DNA from: Kribbella antiqua
GTDB taxonomy: Bacteria; Actinomycetota; Actinomycetes; Propionibacteriales; Kribbellaceae
Assembly: GCF_004345665.1 (NCBI RefSeq)
Contig: NZ_SLWR01000001.1
Coordinates: forward strand, 62,001 to 126,000
Direction: 5' to 3'
Length of the DNA stretch: 64,000 nucleotides
Shown here: positions 49,178 through 58,132 of the stretch, one piece after another
Numbering within the stretch: position 1 is the stretch's first letter
How the letters are laid out: every line of letters starts with the position of its first letter
Notes under the pieces: model-generated
Seen by the model: only the letters and a program-made list of their open reading frames with translations
What the model was told of the DNA's origin: nothing
Databases searched by the model: none
Position numbers and translations under genes: made by a program

Positions 49178-51045
49178 CGCAAGATCGGGCGAAGAGCGTC
49201 CAGTACGGCGGGATCCTCGATGGTGGACGGGACCGGCTCGTCGCGGCCATCGGCGATGCCACGCATGGTCTTGCGCAGGATCTTGCCCGACCGCGTCTTC
49301 GGCAGCGCCTCGACCACCGACACGTCGCGGAACGCCGCCACCGGCCCGATATCGCGTCGTACGGCGGCCACCAGCTCGTCCCGGAGCACATCCTCGGCGA
49401 TGTCCGCACCTGCCTTGAGTACGACGAGGCCGCGGGGCAGCTGGCCCTTCAGCTCGTCGTGGACTCCGATCACCGCACACTCGGCGACGGCTGGATGTGC
49501 GGCGAGCACCGCTTCCATGCTGCCGGTCGACAGCCGGTGACCGGCCACGTTGATGACGTCGTCGGTGCGGCCCATGACGAAGATGTAGCCGTCCTCGTCG
49601 AGGTATCCGGAGTCGCCGGTGAGGTAGTAGCCGTCGTACCGGCTGAGGTAGTTGTCGATGTAGCGCTCGTCGTCGCCCCACAGCGTCGGCAGCGCGCCGG
49701 GTGGCAGCGGCAGCTTGATCGCGATCGCGCCCTCCTCCCCCGCGGCCTGCTGAGTGCCGTCAGCGTGCAGGATCTGCACGTCCCAGCCAGGCAGCGGGAC
49801 GGTCGCCGAGCCCGGCTTGACCGGTAGCGGCTCGAGCCCGCGCGGGTTGGCGGCGATCGGCCAGCCGGTCTCGGTCTGCCACCAGTGATCCACAACCGGT
49901 ACGCCGAGATGGCCGTGCGCCCAGTGATAGGTCTCCGGGTCGAGCCGCTCACCGGCGAGGAAAAGCGTGGTGAAGTCCTTCAGCTCGTATTGCGACAGCA
50001 GACGAGCTTCAGGGTCGACCTTCTTGATCGCGCGCAACGCGGTCGGAGCCGTGAACAATGCCTTCGCGCCGTGCTCGGAGATGACCCGCCAGAACGCCCC
50101 GGCGTCCGGCGTACCGATCGGCTTTCCTTCGTAAAGTACGGACGTAGCGCCGACCAGCAGCGGTGCATAGACGATGTAGGAGTGGCCGACGACCCAGCCG
50201 ACGTCGGAGGCGGTCCACCACACGTCACCGGGCCCGATGTCGTAGACGGCTCGCATCGACCACGACAGCGCGACCGCGTGACCGCCGTTATCGCGGACGA
50301 CGCCCTTCGGCTTACCCGTCGTACCGGACGTGTACAGGATGTAGAGCGGATCGGTCGCCGCCACCGGGACCGGGTCGGCAGGCTGGGCGCCCGCGGTGAC
50401 AGCGGTCCAGTCGAGGTCGGTGTCGCCGAGCTTCGCGAGCGCCGCCGGACGCTGCAGGACGATCGTGTGCGCAGGCTGGTGTTCGGTGAGTTCGAGCGCG
50501 GCGTCGATGATCGGCTTGTACTCGACCACGCGCGTCGGCTCGATCCCGCACGACGCGGCGACGATCACCTTTGGCCTGGCGTCGTCGATCCGGGCGGCGA
50601 GCTCCTTCGGCGCGAACCCGCCGAACACGACCGAGTGAATCGCGCCGAGCCGCGCACACGCAAGCATCGTGATGACGGCCTCGGGCACCATCGGCATGTA
50701 GACGACGACCCGGTCGCCCTTGCCGACGCCGAGCGACGCGAGCCCGCCGGCGAAGAGCGCGACCTCGTCCCGCAGTTGTGAGTAGGTGAAGCTCCGGCCG
50801 CTGCCCGTCACCGGTGACTCGTAGATCAGCGCCGTCCGGTCACCGTTGCCCGCCTCGACGTGACGATCGAGAGCGTTGTACGACGTGTTCAGTTCGGCGT
50901 CCGGGAACCACCGGTAGAGCGGCTCGTTCGAGTCGTCGAGTGCCCGGGCCGGCGGCCGCGTCCACGAGATCGCCGACGCCGCCTCCAGCCAGAACCCTTC
51001 CGGATCCGCGAGACTCCTGCGGTAGCTCTCGTCGTACGCACCCAT
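49165..51045 (-). CDS. prpE: Propionyl-CoA/acetyl-CoA synthetase (PrpE-like)
   Basis: 626 residues from ATG 51043-51045 with GGGAGG upstream. AMP-forming acyl-CoA ligase: YILYTSGTTGKPKGVVRDNG (A3), WTASDVGWVVGHSYIVYAPL, HWWQTETGWP (A5) and GYYLTGDSGYLDEDGYI (A7); the A10 lysine is in LPKTRSGKILRKTMRG. PDAELNTSYNALDRHVEAGN and the short length match PrpE rather than Acs. Converts propionate (or acetate) to the CoA ester. Single gene; no methylcitrate cluster next to it. Confidence 0.87.
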   Translation of the reverse strand: MGAYDESYRRSLADPEGFWLEAASAISWTRPPARALDDSNEPLYRWFPDAELNTSYNALDRHVEAGNGDRTALIYESPVTGSGRSFTYSQLRDEVALFAGGLASLGVGKGDRVVVYMPMVPEAVITMLACARLGAIHSVVFGGFAPKELAARIDDARPKVIVAASCGIEPTRVVEYKPIIDAALELTEHQPAHTIVLQRPAALAKLGDTDLDWTAVTAGAQPADPVPVAATDPLYILYTSGTTGKPKGVVRDNGGHAVALSWSMRAVYDIGPGDVWWTASDVGWVVGHSYIVYAPLLVGATSVLYEGKPIGTPDAGAFWRVISEHGAKALFTAPTALRAIKKVDPEARLLSQYELKDFTTLFLAGERLDPETYHWAHGHLGVPVVDHWWQTETGWPIAANPRGLEPLPVKPGSATVPLPGWDVQILHADGTQQAAGEEGAIAIKLPLPPGALPTLWGDDERYIDNYLSRYDGYYLTGDSGYLDEDGYIFVMGRTDDVINVAGHRLSTGSMEAVLAAHPAVAECAVIGVHDELKGQLPRGLVVLKAGADIAEDVLRDELVAAVRRDIGPVAAFRDVSVVEALPKTRSGKILRKTMRGIADGRDEPVPSTIEDPAVLDALRPILRQSD

Positions 51046-51083
51046 TGGCAAACCTCCCGATCTCATCGTGGCAGGGTTGAGGC

Positions 51084-52004
51084 ATGACGGTAAGTGCGCA
51101 GGACGTCCGCGCCGCCGCGGAACGGATCGCCGGCCGGGTACGACGGACGCCGGTGATCGAGGTACGGCCGGGACTGACGTTCAAGCTGGAACACCTCCAG
51201 CACACCGGGTCGTTCAAACCGCGCGGAGCGTTCAACCGGTTGCTGACGGCGAAGGAACACGGCGAGCTCACCGGCCAGGGCGTCGTCGCGGCCTCGGGCG
51301 GCAACGCCGGACTCGCGGCTGCCTACGCGGCGCGGGAACTCGGCGTCCCGGCCCGGATCTTCGTGCCGGAGACCGCTCCCGCCCCGAAGGTCGCGAAGTT
51401 GCGCACTCTCGAAGCCGAGGTCATCCAGATCGGGTCCGAGTACGCCGAGGCCTATCAGGCCGCGGTCCAGGCGCAAGAGCAATCAGGCGCGCTGTTGCTG
51501 CACGCGTACGACCAGCCGGAGGTCGTCGCCGGGCAGGGCACCATTGGGCTGGAACTGCTCGAGCAGGCCGGCATGTTCGACACCGTGCTGGTCGCCGTCG
51601 GCGGCGGTGGCCTGATCGCCGGCATCGCTACGGCGATGGGCGACAACGCGCAGGTGATCGGCGTCGAGCCCGAACTGGCGCCGACGCTCCATCGGGCGCT
51701 GGCGGCCGGCGAACCCGTTGACGGCCCGGTCGGCGGAGTCGCAGCCGACTCGCTCGGCGCCCGGCGCATCGGAGACCTGGCGTTCGCGGCTGCCCGCGAG
51801 TACGGCGTGCGGTCGCTGCTGGTCGGCGAGGACGCGATTGTTGCCGCTCGCAAGGAACTGTGGATCGACCACCACCTGGCCGTCGAACACGGCGCGGCCG
51901 TCGCGTACGCCGCGCTCAAGTCAGGCGTCTACCGGCCGGTCGGCGGTGAGCGGGTCGTCGTGGTGGTGTGCGGCAGCAACACCGACCCCGCGACGCTTAC
52001 TTGA
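51084..52004 (+). CDS. PLP-dependent serine/threonine dehydratase-like enzyme
   Basis: 306 residues of fold type II. The PLP lysine is in GSFKPRGAFNRLL, the Ser/Asn phosphate loop in ASGGNAGLAAAYAA, and the glycine-rich loop VGGGGLIAGIAT. The product is shorter than IlvA because there is no ACT domain, as in catabolic threonine dehydratase and serine/threo-hydroxyaspartate dehydratases. Exact amino-acid substrate unknown. Divergent from the acyl-CoA synthetase, which would use propionate; threonine breakdown also yields propionate, so the pairing is metabolically coherent. Confidence 0.87.
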   Translation: MTVSAQDVRAAAERIAGRVRRTPVIEVRPGLTFKLEHLQHTGSFKPRGAFNRLLTAKEHGELTGQGVVAASGGNAGLAAAYAARELGVPARIFVPETAPAPKVAKLRTLEAEVIQIGSEYAEAYQAAVQAQEQSGALLLHAYDQPEVVAGQGTIGLELLEQAGMFDTVLVAVGGGGLIAGIATAMGDNAQVIGVEPELAPTLHRALAAGEPVDGPVGGVAADSLGARRIGDLAFAAAREYGVRSLLVGEDAIVAARKELWIDHHLAVEHGAAVAYAALKSGVYRPVGGERVVVVVCGSNTDPATLT

Positions 52005-52608
52005 CTTTGACCTTCGGTCGATCGTCCGCCAGCACCCAGGCGGCGAGAACGCCGGCGATCGCGCCGAACAGATGGCCTTGCCAGGAGATGCCGTCCTGGG
52101 GTAGCAAGCCGCCGAGCAGCGCACTCCCCCACACCAGGACCACGAGTACGCCGACCAGCACCTGGCCGAGGCGGCGATTGAAGATGCCGCGCGCAATCAG
52201 ATAGGCGGCGTACCCGAAGACCAGGCCGCTCGCGCCGATCGTGATGGTATTCGGCGGCGAGATCAGCCAGGTGCCGAGGCCGCCGACCGTGGTGACGAGT
52301 GCGGTGACCGCGAACAGGCGGACCGCGCCGCTGATGGCGATCAGTGCGCCCAGAGTGACCAGCGGCAGCGTGTTGGAGATCAGATGCCCGAAGCCGAGGT
52401 GCAGGAACGGCGCCGTGACGATGCCGACCAGCCCTTCGGGGTCGCGGGCGATGATGCCGTACTGGTCGAGCGCACCGTGCATCGCCGTGTCGACGATCTC
52501 GCTCAGCCACATCAGCCCCACGAGCACGGCGAGCAGCTTCAGCCCACTACCGATCCGGGCGGTGTCAACCGTCCGACCAGTCCGCTTCGCGGGTGTCTGA
52601 GAGCTCAT
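51997..52608 (-). CDS. Rhomboid-family intramembrane serine protease
   Basis: 203 residues with six hydrophobic segments. Catalytic serine in TITIGASGLVFGYAAY and histidine in SWQGHLFGAIAGVLAAW; HLGFGHLISNTLPLVTLG in TM2 provides the oxyanion region His and Asn. Actinobacterial small rhomboids cleave single-span membrane proteins. Overlaps the convergent dehydratase by eight bases. Confidence 0.9.
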   Translation of the reverse strand: MSSQTPAKRTGRTVDTARIGSGLKLLAVLVGLMWLSEIVDTAMHGALDQYGIIARDPEGLVGIVTAPFLHLGFGHLISNTLPLVTLGALIAISGAVRLFAVTALVTTVGGLGTWLISPPNTITIGASGLVFGYAAYLIARGIFNRRLGQVLVGVLVVLVWGSALLGGLLPQDGISWQGHLFGAIAGVLAAWVLADDRPKVKVK

Positions 52609-52719
52609 GCATCCACGATGCCGTATCCACCCAAGTCTCAGCCTGCGATCTGGCGCGGCGACAGCGAATAGTCACCTCTGCAATACTCCCGGTGGCTGTC
52701 GATGAGGTGGGGGAACGCG

Positions 52720-53913
52720 ATGCCGGTTGCTGTCTACGTCCTGGGGTTGAGCATCTTCGCTCAAGGTACGTCCGAGCTGATGCTCGCCGGACTACTGCCT
52801 GAGCTGTCAAAGAGTCTGGACGTCTCGATTCCGGCGGCCGGACTGCTCATCTCCGCGTTCGCCGCCGGCATGCTGCTCGGCGCCCCGGTGCTGGCGGTGC
52901 TCACGCTCAACTGGTCACGCCGTACGGCGCTGTTGCTCTTTCTCGGCGTGTTCGCGCTCGCACACGTCGCCGGAGCCCTCACCCCGAACTACGAGGTCCT
53001 GCTGGCCACCCGCATCATCGGCGCCTTCGTGTACGCCGGATTCTGGTCCGTTGCCGCGGTAACGGTCGTCGACGTGGTCCCGGCGGACAGCCGAGCCCGC
53101 GCGATGAGCGTCGTCACCGGCGGTCTCACGGTCGCCACGATCATCGGTCTTCCAGCGGGCACAGTCCTGGGCCAGCACCTCGGCTGGCGCGCCGCCTTCT
53201 GGACGGTCGCAGGTCTGTGCGTACTCGCGGCAGCCGGCGTCGTGGCCACGATCCCCGGCAGTCGACCCGAGCGCGCGCCTCGGCTCACCGACGAGCTGAA
53301 GGTGCTCGCCAACTCCCGGCTCTGGCTCGCCTTCGGCACCACCGCGCTGGTCACCGCGACCATCCTCGTGGTCTTCAGCTATCTCGCTCCCCTGCTGATC
53401 CAGACGACTGGGCTGCCACCTAGTGCGGTGCCTGGCGTACTCGCGCTCTACGGCCTCGGTTCATTCATCGGGATCACAATCGGCGGGCGGATCGCGGACG
53501 CGCTGCCGTTCCACACGCTGTTCACCGGAATCGCGGGACTGTGCGTGCTGTCCGCCGTACTGGCTCTCACCGCGACCGTTCCCATCGTCGCGATCGCGGT
53601 GATCGTCCTGCTCGGCGGTTTCGGGTTCGCGACCAACCCGGCCTTGAACGCGCGCGTCTTCAGCCTCGCCGGCGACGCGCCGACCCTGGCGACCGCGACC
53701 AACTTCTCCGCGTTCAACGTCGGTATCACCGTCGGTCCGTGGCTCGGTGGCCTCGCCATCGACGCTGGCACTGGCTACGCGGCGCTCGGCTGGATCGCGG
53801 TCGCCCTCGGGCTCGTTGCCCTCGGCACGGTTGTGCTTGCCGCCCTGCTGCCGGTCAGTTCACCGGACCGCTCGGGTCGATATGGCTCGGGTCGAACTCG
53901 GCGTGCCGCTTGA
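52720..53913 (+). CDS. MFS drug exporter, Cmx/CmrA (chloramphenicol) type
   Basis: 397 residues from ATG 52720 with GGGGGAA upstream; twelve hydrophobic segments. MPVAVYVLGLSIFAQGTSEL and GLLPELSKSLDVSIPAAGLL match the Cmx/CmrA family of chloramphenicol exporters from actinomycetes (and broader AraJ-type arabinose/drug transporters). Export of chloramphenicol is likely but unproven. The C-terminal Arg/Ser-rich tail overlaps the end of the convergent amino-acid permease. Confidence 0.85.
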   Translation: MPVAVYVLGLSIFAQGTSELMLAGLLPELSKSLDVSIPAAGLLISAFAAGMLLGAPVLAVLTLNWSRRTALLLFLGVFALAHVAGALTPNYEVLLATRIIGAFVYAGFWSVAAVTVVDVVPADSRARAMSVVTGGLTVATIIGLPAGTVLGQHLGWRAAFWTVAGLCVLAAAGVVATIPGSRPERAPRLTDELKVLANSRLWLAFGTTALVTATILVVFSYLAPLLIQTTGLPPSAVPGVLALYGLGSFIGITIGGRIADALPFHTLFTGIAGLCVLSAVLALTATVPIVAIAVIVLLGGFGFATNPALNARVFSLAGDAPTLATATNFSAFNVGITVGPWLGGLAIDAGTGYAALGWIAVALGLVALGTVVLAALLPVSSPDRSGRYGSGRTRRAA

Positions 53914-55249
53914 ACACGTACTTGTTCAGCAGCCAGGTGATCGCCCACAGACCGACACCGATCAGCATCAGCCAGCCCGCGATCTTGTAGTCCGCCGATG
54001 CCCGCCCGGACAGCGGGCTGGCCAGGTAGACGCAGAGCACGGCACCCAGCACCGGCAGCGCGGTCGGCGCGTGGAAGTGCTTGTGCTCGACCCGATCCCG
54101 GCGCAGCACCAGTACGGCGACATTCACGATCGCGAACACACACAGCAGCAGGAACGCCGTCGTACCACCGAGCGCGGCCAGATCGGCGTACCCGATCAGG
54201 AAGAACGCCAGCAGCGTCGTGAACAGGATCGCGATGTACGGCGTACGGCGCTTCGGCAGCACGCGGCCGAGCGGACCGGGCAGGACCTGCTCGTGCGACA
54301 TGCCGTACAGCAGCCGGCTCGCCATCAGCATGTTGATCAGCGCCGAATTGGCGACCGCGAACATGGTGATCCAGGCGAAGACCTCGAGCGGGAAGCCCGG
54401 GGCCCCGGCCTCGACCACCTTCAGCAGCGGGGTTGATCCCTTGTTCAGGTCCTCGGGCGACACCAAGGTGACCGCCGAGATCGCGACCAGCACGTAGATG
54501 AGACCGGTGATGCACAGGCCCGTCAGCATGATCTTCGGGAAGATCTTGACCGGGTTCTTGGTCTCCTCGGCCATGTTGACCGAGTCCTCGAAGCCGACCA
54601 TCGCGAAGAACGCCAGTGCGGTCGCCGCGGTGACGGAGCCGAAGGCGGTTTCTCCCGATGGGGTGTTGAAGTCGGTCAGCCTGGAGGTGTCACCGTCACC
54701 GCTGCCGATCGCCCAGACACCGATCGCGATCACGATCAGCAGACCGGTCAGCTCGACACCCGTCAGGACGACGTTGGCCTTCACGCTCTCGCCGACGCCG
54801 CGCAGGTTCACCAGCGCGATCAGCGCCATGAACGACAGCGACGTGATCATCAGCAGCGACCCGCGCTCGGGGTCGATGTCGGCGGCGGAGAAGAAGTTCG
54901 CCGCGAATGCCTTCGACGCGCTCGACGCCGAGGTGAGGCCGGAGCACATCACCGCGAAGGTGAGCAGGAAGGTGAGGAAGTGGATCCCGAACGCCTTGTG
55001 CGTGTAGACCGCCGCGCCGCCGGCCTTCGGGTACTTCGTCACCAGCTCCAGATAGCTGGTCGCGGTCAGCAGCGCCACGATGAAGGCACACAGGAACGGC
55101 AGCCAGACCGCGCCACCGACCTCACCGGCGACCTTGCCGGTCAGTGCGTAGACGCCGGTGCCGAGGATGTCGCCGACCACGAACAGCAGCAACAATCCTG
55201 GGCCCATCACCCGCTTCAGTTCAGGTCGGTCGGTTTCTACAACTGTCAT
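53855..55249 (-). CDS. APC-superfamily amino acid permease
   Basis: 464 residues from ATG 55247-55249 with GGGAGG upstream; about twelve TM segments. GPGLLLLFVVGDILGTGVYA (TM1 unwound GxxxG region), VTKYPKAGGAAVYTHKAFG, FFAMVGFEDSVNMAEETKNP and RLLYGMSHEQVLPGPLGRVL are typical of the APC family. Transported amino acid unknown. Convergent overlap with the exporter gene by 59 bases. Confidence 0.9.
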   Translation of the reverse strand: MTVVETDRPELKRVMGPGLLLLFVVGDILGTGVYALTGKVAGEVGGAVWLPFLCAFIVALLTATSYLELVTKYPKAGGAAVYTHKAFGIHFLTFLLTFAVMCSGLTSASSASKAFAANFFSAADIDPERGSLLMITSLSFMALIALVNLRGVGESVKANVVLTGVELTGLLIVIAIGVWAIGSGDGDTSRLTDFNTPSGETAFGSVTAATALAFFAMVGFEDSVNMAEETKNPVKIFPKIMLTGLCITGLIYVLVAISAVTLVSPEDLNKGSTPLLKVVEAGAPGFPLEVFAWITMFAVANSALINMLMASRLLYGMSHEQVLPGPLGRVLPKRRTPYIAILFTTLLAFFLIGYADLAALGGTTAFLLLCVFAIVNVAVLVLRRDRVEHKHFHAPTALPVLGAVLCVYLASPLSGRASADYKIAGWLMLIGVGLWAITWLLNKYVFKRHAEFDPSHIDPSGPVN

Positions 55250-55301
55250 CCTGCCTCCCCAGAGTCGGCGTGACCGGCGGCCTGCGACGATATGGCCCGT
55301 G

Positions 55302-56261
55302 ATGCACCTTCGGCTCATCGTCCCATCGGATCGCAGCGAGCGCGTCCTGAACACGCTTGTCGCCGACCCGCGGGTGACCAGCATCGTCCAGTTCCCCGGC
55401 GTCGCCCATCGACCCGTGGGCGACATGATCGAGTGCGACGTCACCCGCGAGGCCACTTCGGAAATCCTCGGTTTCCTTAAGGCTCAGGGACTGTACGACG
55501 AAGGGTCGGTGGCACTCGCCGACGTCGATGCTTCGCCTTCGCGGAACGCCCGGGAGACAGAGCGGGCCGCACCCGGCGCACCCGACGACGCGGTGATCTG
55601 GGACGCGGTCGTCGACCAGGCCTACAACGAGGCCAGCGGCTCGTGGGTGTACTACGCGTTCCTCACCCTGGCCACGATGATCGCGTCCGTTGCCGTGATC
55701 ACCGATTCCTCGATCCTGGTCGTCGGCGCGATGGTCGTCGGTCCCGAGTTCGGCGTGGTCGCCGCGCTGGCCGTCGGCATCGCGCTGCGGAATCGCGGCT
55801 TGACCTGGCGATCGGCAGTGTTGCTCGTCTGGGGATTCTTGCTGGCGATCGTGCTCACTGCGCTCGCCGCGCTCCTCGCCCGGGCGGTGGGCTGGATCGA
55901 CGTCGGGGATGTGACCGCGGCCCGGCCGCTGACCGGGTTCATCTGGCGTCCGGACAAGTGGTCGGCGGTGGTCGCCGTACTGGCTGGATGCGCGGGTGTG
56001 TTGTCGCAGACCGCTGGGCGGGCGAACGCGCTGGTCGGAGTGTTCATCTCCGTGACGACAGTGCCGGCAGCCGGGGATCTGGCGTTGTCGGTCGCGCTGT
56101 GGGCGCCGCATCAGATCGGCGGCTCGGCCGCGCAGCTCGGCATCAACCTGGCCGGGATGACTGCGGCCGGCGTGGTGACGCTGTTGTTGCAGCGGCTGAT
56201 CTGGCGCAGCTACCTGCGGATCAAGGGACAGCGAGGGGCGGGCGCGCGCGTTGAGGCTTGA
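55302..56261 (+). CDS. DUF389 membrane protein
   Basis: 319 residues from ATG 55302. An N-terminal cytosolic ferredoxin-like part (HLRLIVPSDRSERVLNTLVA) is followed by the DUF389 core: SWVYYAFLTLATMIASVAVI, SILVVGAMVVGPEFGVVAAL and RANALVGVFISVTTVPAAGDLALS, with five or six TM helices. DUF389 proteins are of unknown function (possible transporters). Divergent from the amino-acid permease across 52 bases. Confidence 0.87.
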   Translation: MHLRLIVPSDRSERVLNTLVADPRVTSIVQFPGVAHRPVGDMIECDVTREATSEILGFLKAQGLYDEGSVALADVDASPSRNARETERAAPGAPDDAVIWDAVVDQAYNEASGSWVYYAFLTLATMIASVAVITDSSILVVGAMVVGPEFGVVAALAVGIALRNRGLTWRSAVLLVWGFLLAIVLTALAALLARAVGWIDVGDVTAARPLTGFIWRPDKWSAVVAVLAGCAGVLSQTAGRANALVGVFISVTTVPAAGDLALSVALWAPHQIGGSAAQLGINLAGMTAAGVVTLLLQRLIWRSYLRIKGQRGAGARVEA

Positions 56262-56437
56262 CCGGGCGTCCCCTGTCCGGTCCGCGCGCGCCCTGCAGAG
56301 GTAGTCGTACCCCATTCCGGGGCAGTCCGCACTCACGGTCCGGATGACGTATCCCGGACATGGCGCGAAGTCGCCAATCCCGTGCGTGGCTCAAGGGACG
56401 AGATAGCCTGTTCAGGATCCGGGCTACGGGAGGGTGG

Positions 56438-57385
56438 ATGCTGGAGTCGCTGGGCGTGGAGCCGGCGGACGAACAGGCGTATCGGGCGCTGCTGTCAGCG
56501 CCGGGCTGCGACCTCGCCGAGTTCGCCAAGCACCTCGACCGCGACGAGCGCGAGGTCGCCGCGACGGTCGGGCGGCTCGAGAATCTCGGCCTGCTGACCA
56601 CCACCTCGGACCACCCGCCGCGGTTGCTGCCGACTCGTCCCGACGTCGCGGTCGACGCGCTGGTCGCCGTACGACGTGCTGAGCTCGACCGGGTACGCGC
56701 GGAAGCCCGGGTGCTGTTGTCGGAGCTTCGGGCGCAGGAGCAGCATCGGCCGGAGAACCTGGTCGAGGTGATCGTCGGTCAGGATGCGATCGCGGCACGG
56801 TTCGCGCAGCTGCTCAACGGGACGCGGGAACAGCTGCTGGTGCTCGACCGGCCGCCGTACGCGTCGCAGGTCGACGAGTCGGACACCCGCGTCCGTGGAC
56901 TGCTCAACGAGGGAGTGGTTGTCCGGGGCATCTATTCGCCCGACTCGCTCGATGTGCCGGGTGGTGTGGACGAGGCGTACAGCGCGGCCGATGCCGGTGA
57001 GACCTCACGGGTGCATCCGCAGGTGCCGATGAAGTTGGCCGTCTTCGATCGCAAGGCCGCACTGTTGCCGCTGTCGGTGGACCAGTTGGTCGACAGTGCG
57101 CTCGTCGTACATCCGTGTGCGTTGCTTGACGCGTTGATCGAGATGTTCACGCTGCTCTGGGATCAGGCGGTGCCGGTCGTGCCTTCCGCGAAGGCGGATC
57201 CGCTCGATGCGCGGCTGATGACGCTGCTTGCGGCCGGGTTCAAGGACGACGCGATCGCGCGGCAGCTCGCGCTCAGCAGTCGTACGGTCGGACGCCGGGT
57301 GGCGGAGCTGATGGAGACGCTGGGCGCGCGGACCCGTTTCCAGGCCGGCATCCACGCCCAGCGCCGCCGGCTTCTGGACGACTAG
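56438..57385 (+). CDS. LuxR-type HTH regulator with TrmB-like N-terminus
   Basis: 315 residues from ATG 56438 with GGGAGG upstream. An N-terminal winged-helix (about 5-60, LGVEPADEQAYRALLSAPGC) of the TrmB type leads a central effector region, and a C-terminal LuxR HTH (about 255-312, ARLMTLLAAGFKDDAIARQL, SSRTVGRRVAELMETLGART). This architecture is frequent in actinomycetes as regulators of unknown signals. Target not evident. Confidence 0.88.
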   Translation: MLESLGVEPADEQAYRALLSAPGCDLAEFAKHLDRDEREVAATVGRLENLGLLTTTSDHPPRLLPTRPDVAVDALVAVRRAELDRVRAEARVLLSELRAQEQHRPENLVEVIVGQDAIAARFAQLLNGTREQLLVLDRPPYASQVDESDTRVRGLLNEGVVVRGIYSPDSLDVPGGVDEAYSAADAGETSRVHPQVPMKLAVFDRKAALLPLSVDQLVDSALVVHPCALLDALIEMFTLLWDQAVPVVPSAKADPLDARLMTLLAAGFKDDAIARQLALSSRTVGRRVAELMETLGARTRFQAGIHAQRRRLLDD

Positions 57386-57386
57386 A

Positions 57387-58016
57387 TCAGCAGGTGCCGA
57401 GCATCTGCTGCAGGGCCGTCTTCTCCGCCGACTGCAGCGACAGGCCGTAGGTGTACTTCACCCAGATCCACTCGCGCGCGTAGATGCAGTGGACCGAGGT
57501 GTTCGTCGGCTTCCACGCCGACGGGTCCTTGTCACCCTTCGACCGGTTGCTCGACGCCGACACCGCGATCAGCTGCGAGATGCTCAGGTCGTTGGCGAAC
57601 TGCTGCCGGCGCGACGTGCTCCAGGTGTTGGCACCGGACTCCCACGCCTCGGCCAGCGGGACGATGTGGTCGATGTCGACCGACGAGTCGTCGTTGACCC
57701 ACGTTGCGTCGTACACGCTGTACCACCGGCCAGCGGTCGGCTCGCACTGGCTGTCGACTGTTACGCCGGTGCCGTCCCGCTTCAGCACCTGGTCGCGGGT
57801 GTCGCAGGTGCCGGACTGCGTGATCCAGTGTGGGAACAGGTCCCGGCTGTAGCCGGTGGTCGAGCCCTCGGTCTTGACCGTGAGGCTCGCGAGCTGGGCG
57901 GCCGCCGTACTGGCCGACGGTGGAGTCGGTGGGTAGGCGAGCGCCGGTCCGGTGCCGAGAATCCAGGCTGTCGTGGCGGCGACAGCAGTCATCGCGAGAG
58001 TGGTGATACGTCGCAT
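57387..58016 (-). CDS. Secreted HNH endonuclease (DUF1524/GmrSD-C type)
   Basis: 209 residues. Sec signal (MRRITTLAMTAVAATTAWIL, then GPALAYP). The nuclease motif is VDIDHIVPLAEAWESGA (Asp-His of the HNH), then NDLSISQLIAVSASSNRSKG and DPSAWKPT, with Asn/His ligands. Two cysteines early (SGTCDTRDQVL, SQCEPTAG) and two late suggest disulfides. Extracellular DNA degradation for nutrition or competition is likely. Confidence 0.9.
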   Translation of the reverse strand: MRRITTLAMTAVAATTAWILGTGPALAYPPTPPSASTAAAQLASLTVKTEGSTTGYSRDLFPHWITQSGTCDTRDQVLKRDGTGVTVDSQCEPTAGRWYSVYDATWVNDDSSVDIDHIVPLAEAWESGANTWSTSRRQQFANDLSISQLIAVSASSNRSKGDKDPSAWKPTNTSVHCIYAREWIWVKYTYGLSLQSAEKTALQQMLGTC

Positions 58017-58132
58017 CGGTCAGGCCTCCGAAGGGTCGGGCGGGTCCCCCCTGACGTGCTGCCCTCAGCCTTCCCCGATCACGCACTGTAAGAAACTACT
58101 CACTGATGAAACCCGCGTGAACGGCCTGCGGA

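Noticed and set aside
54000..55250. Antisense frames across the amino-acid permease
   Set aside because: Shadow frames; the minus-strand frame has continuous TM pattern, a GGAGG site and APC motifs.
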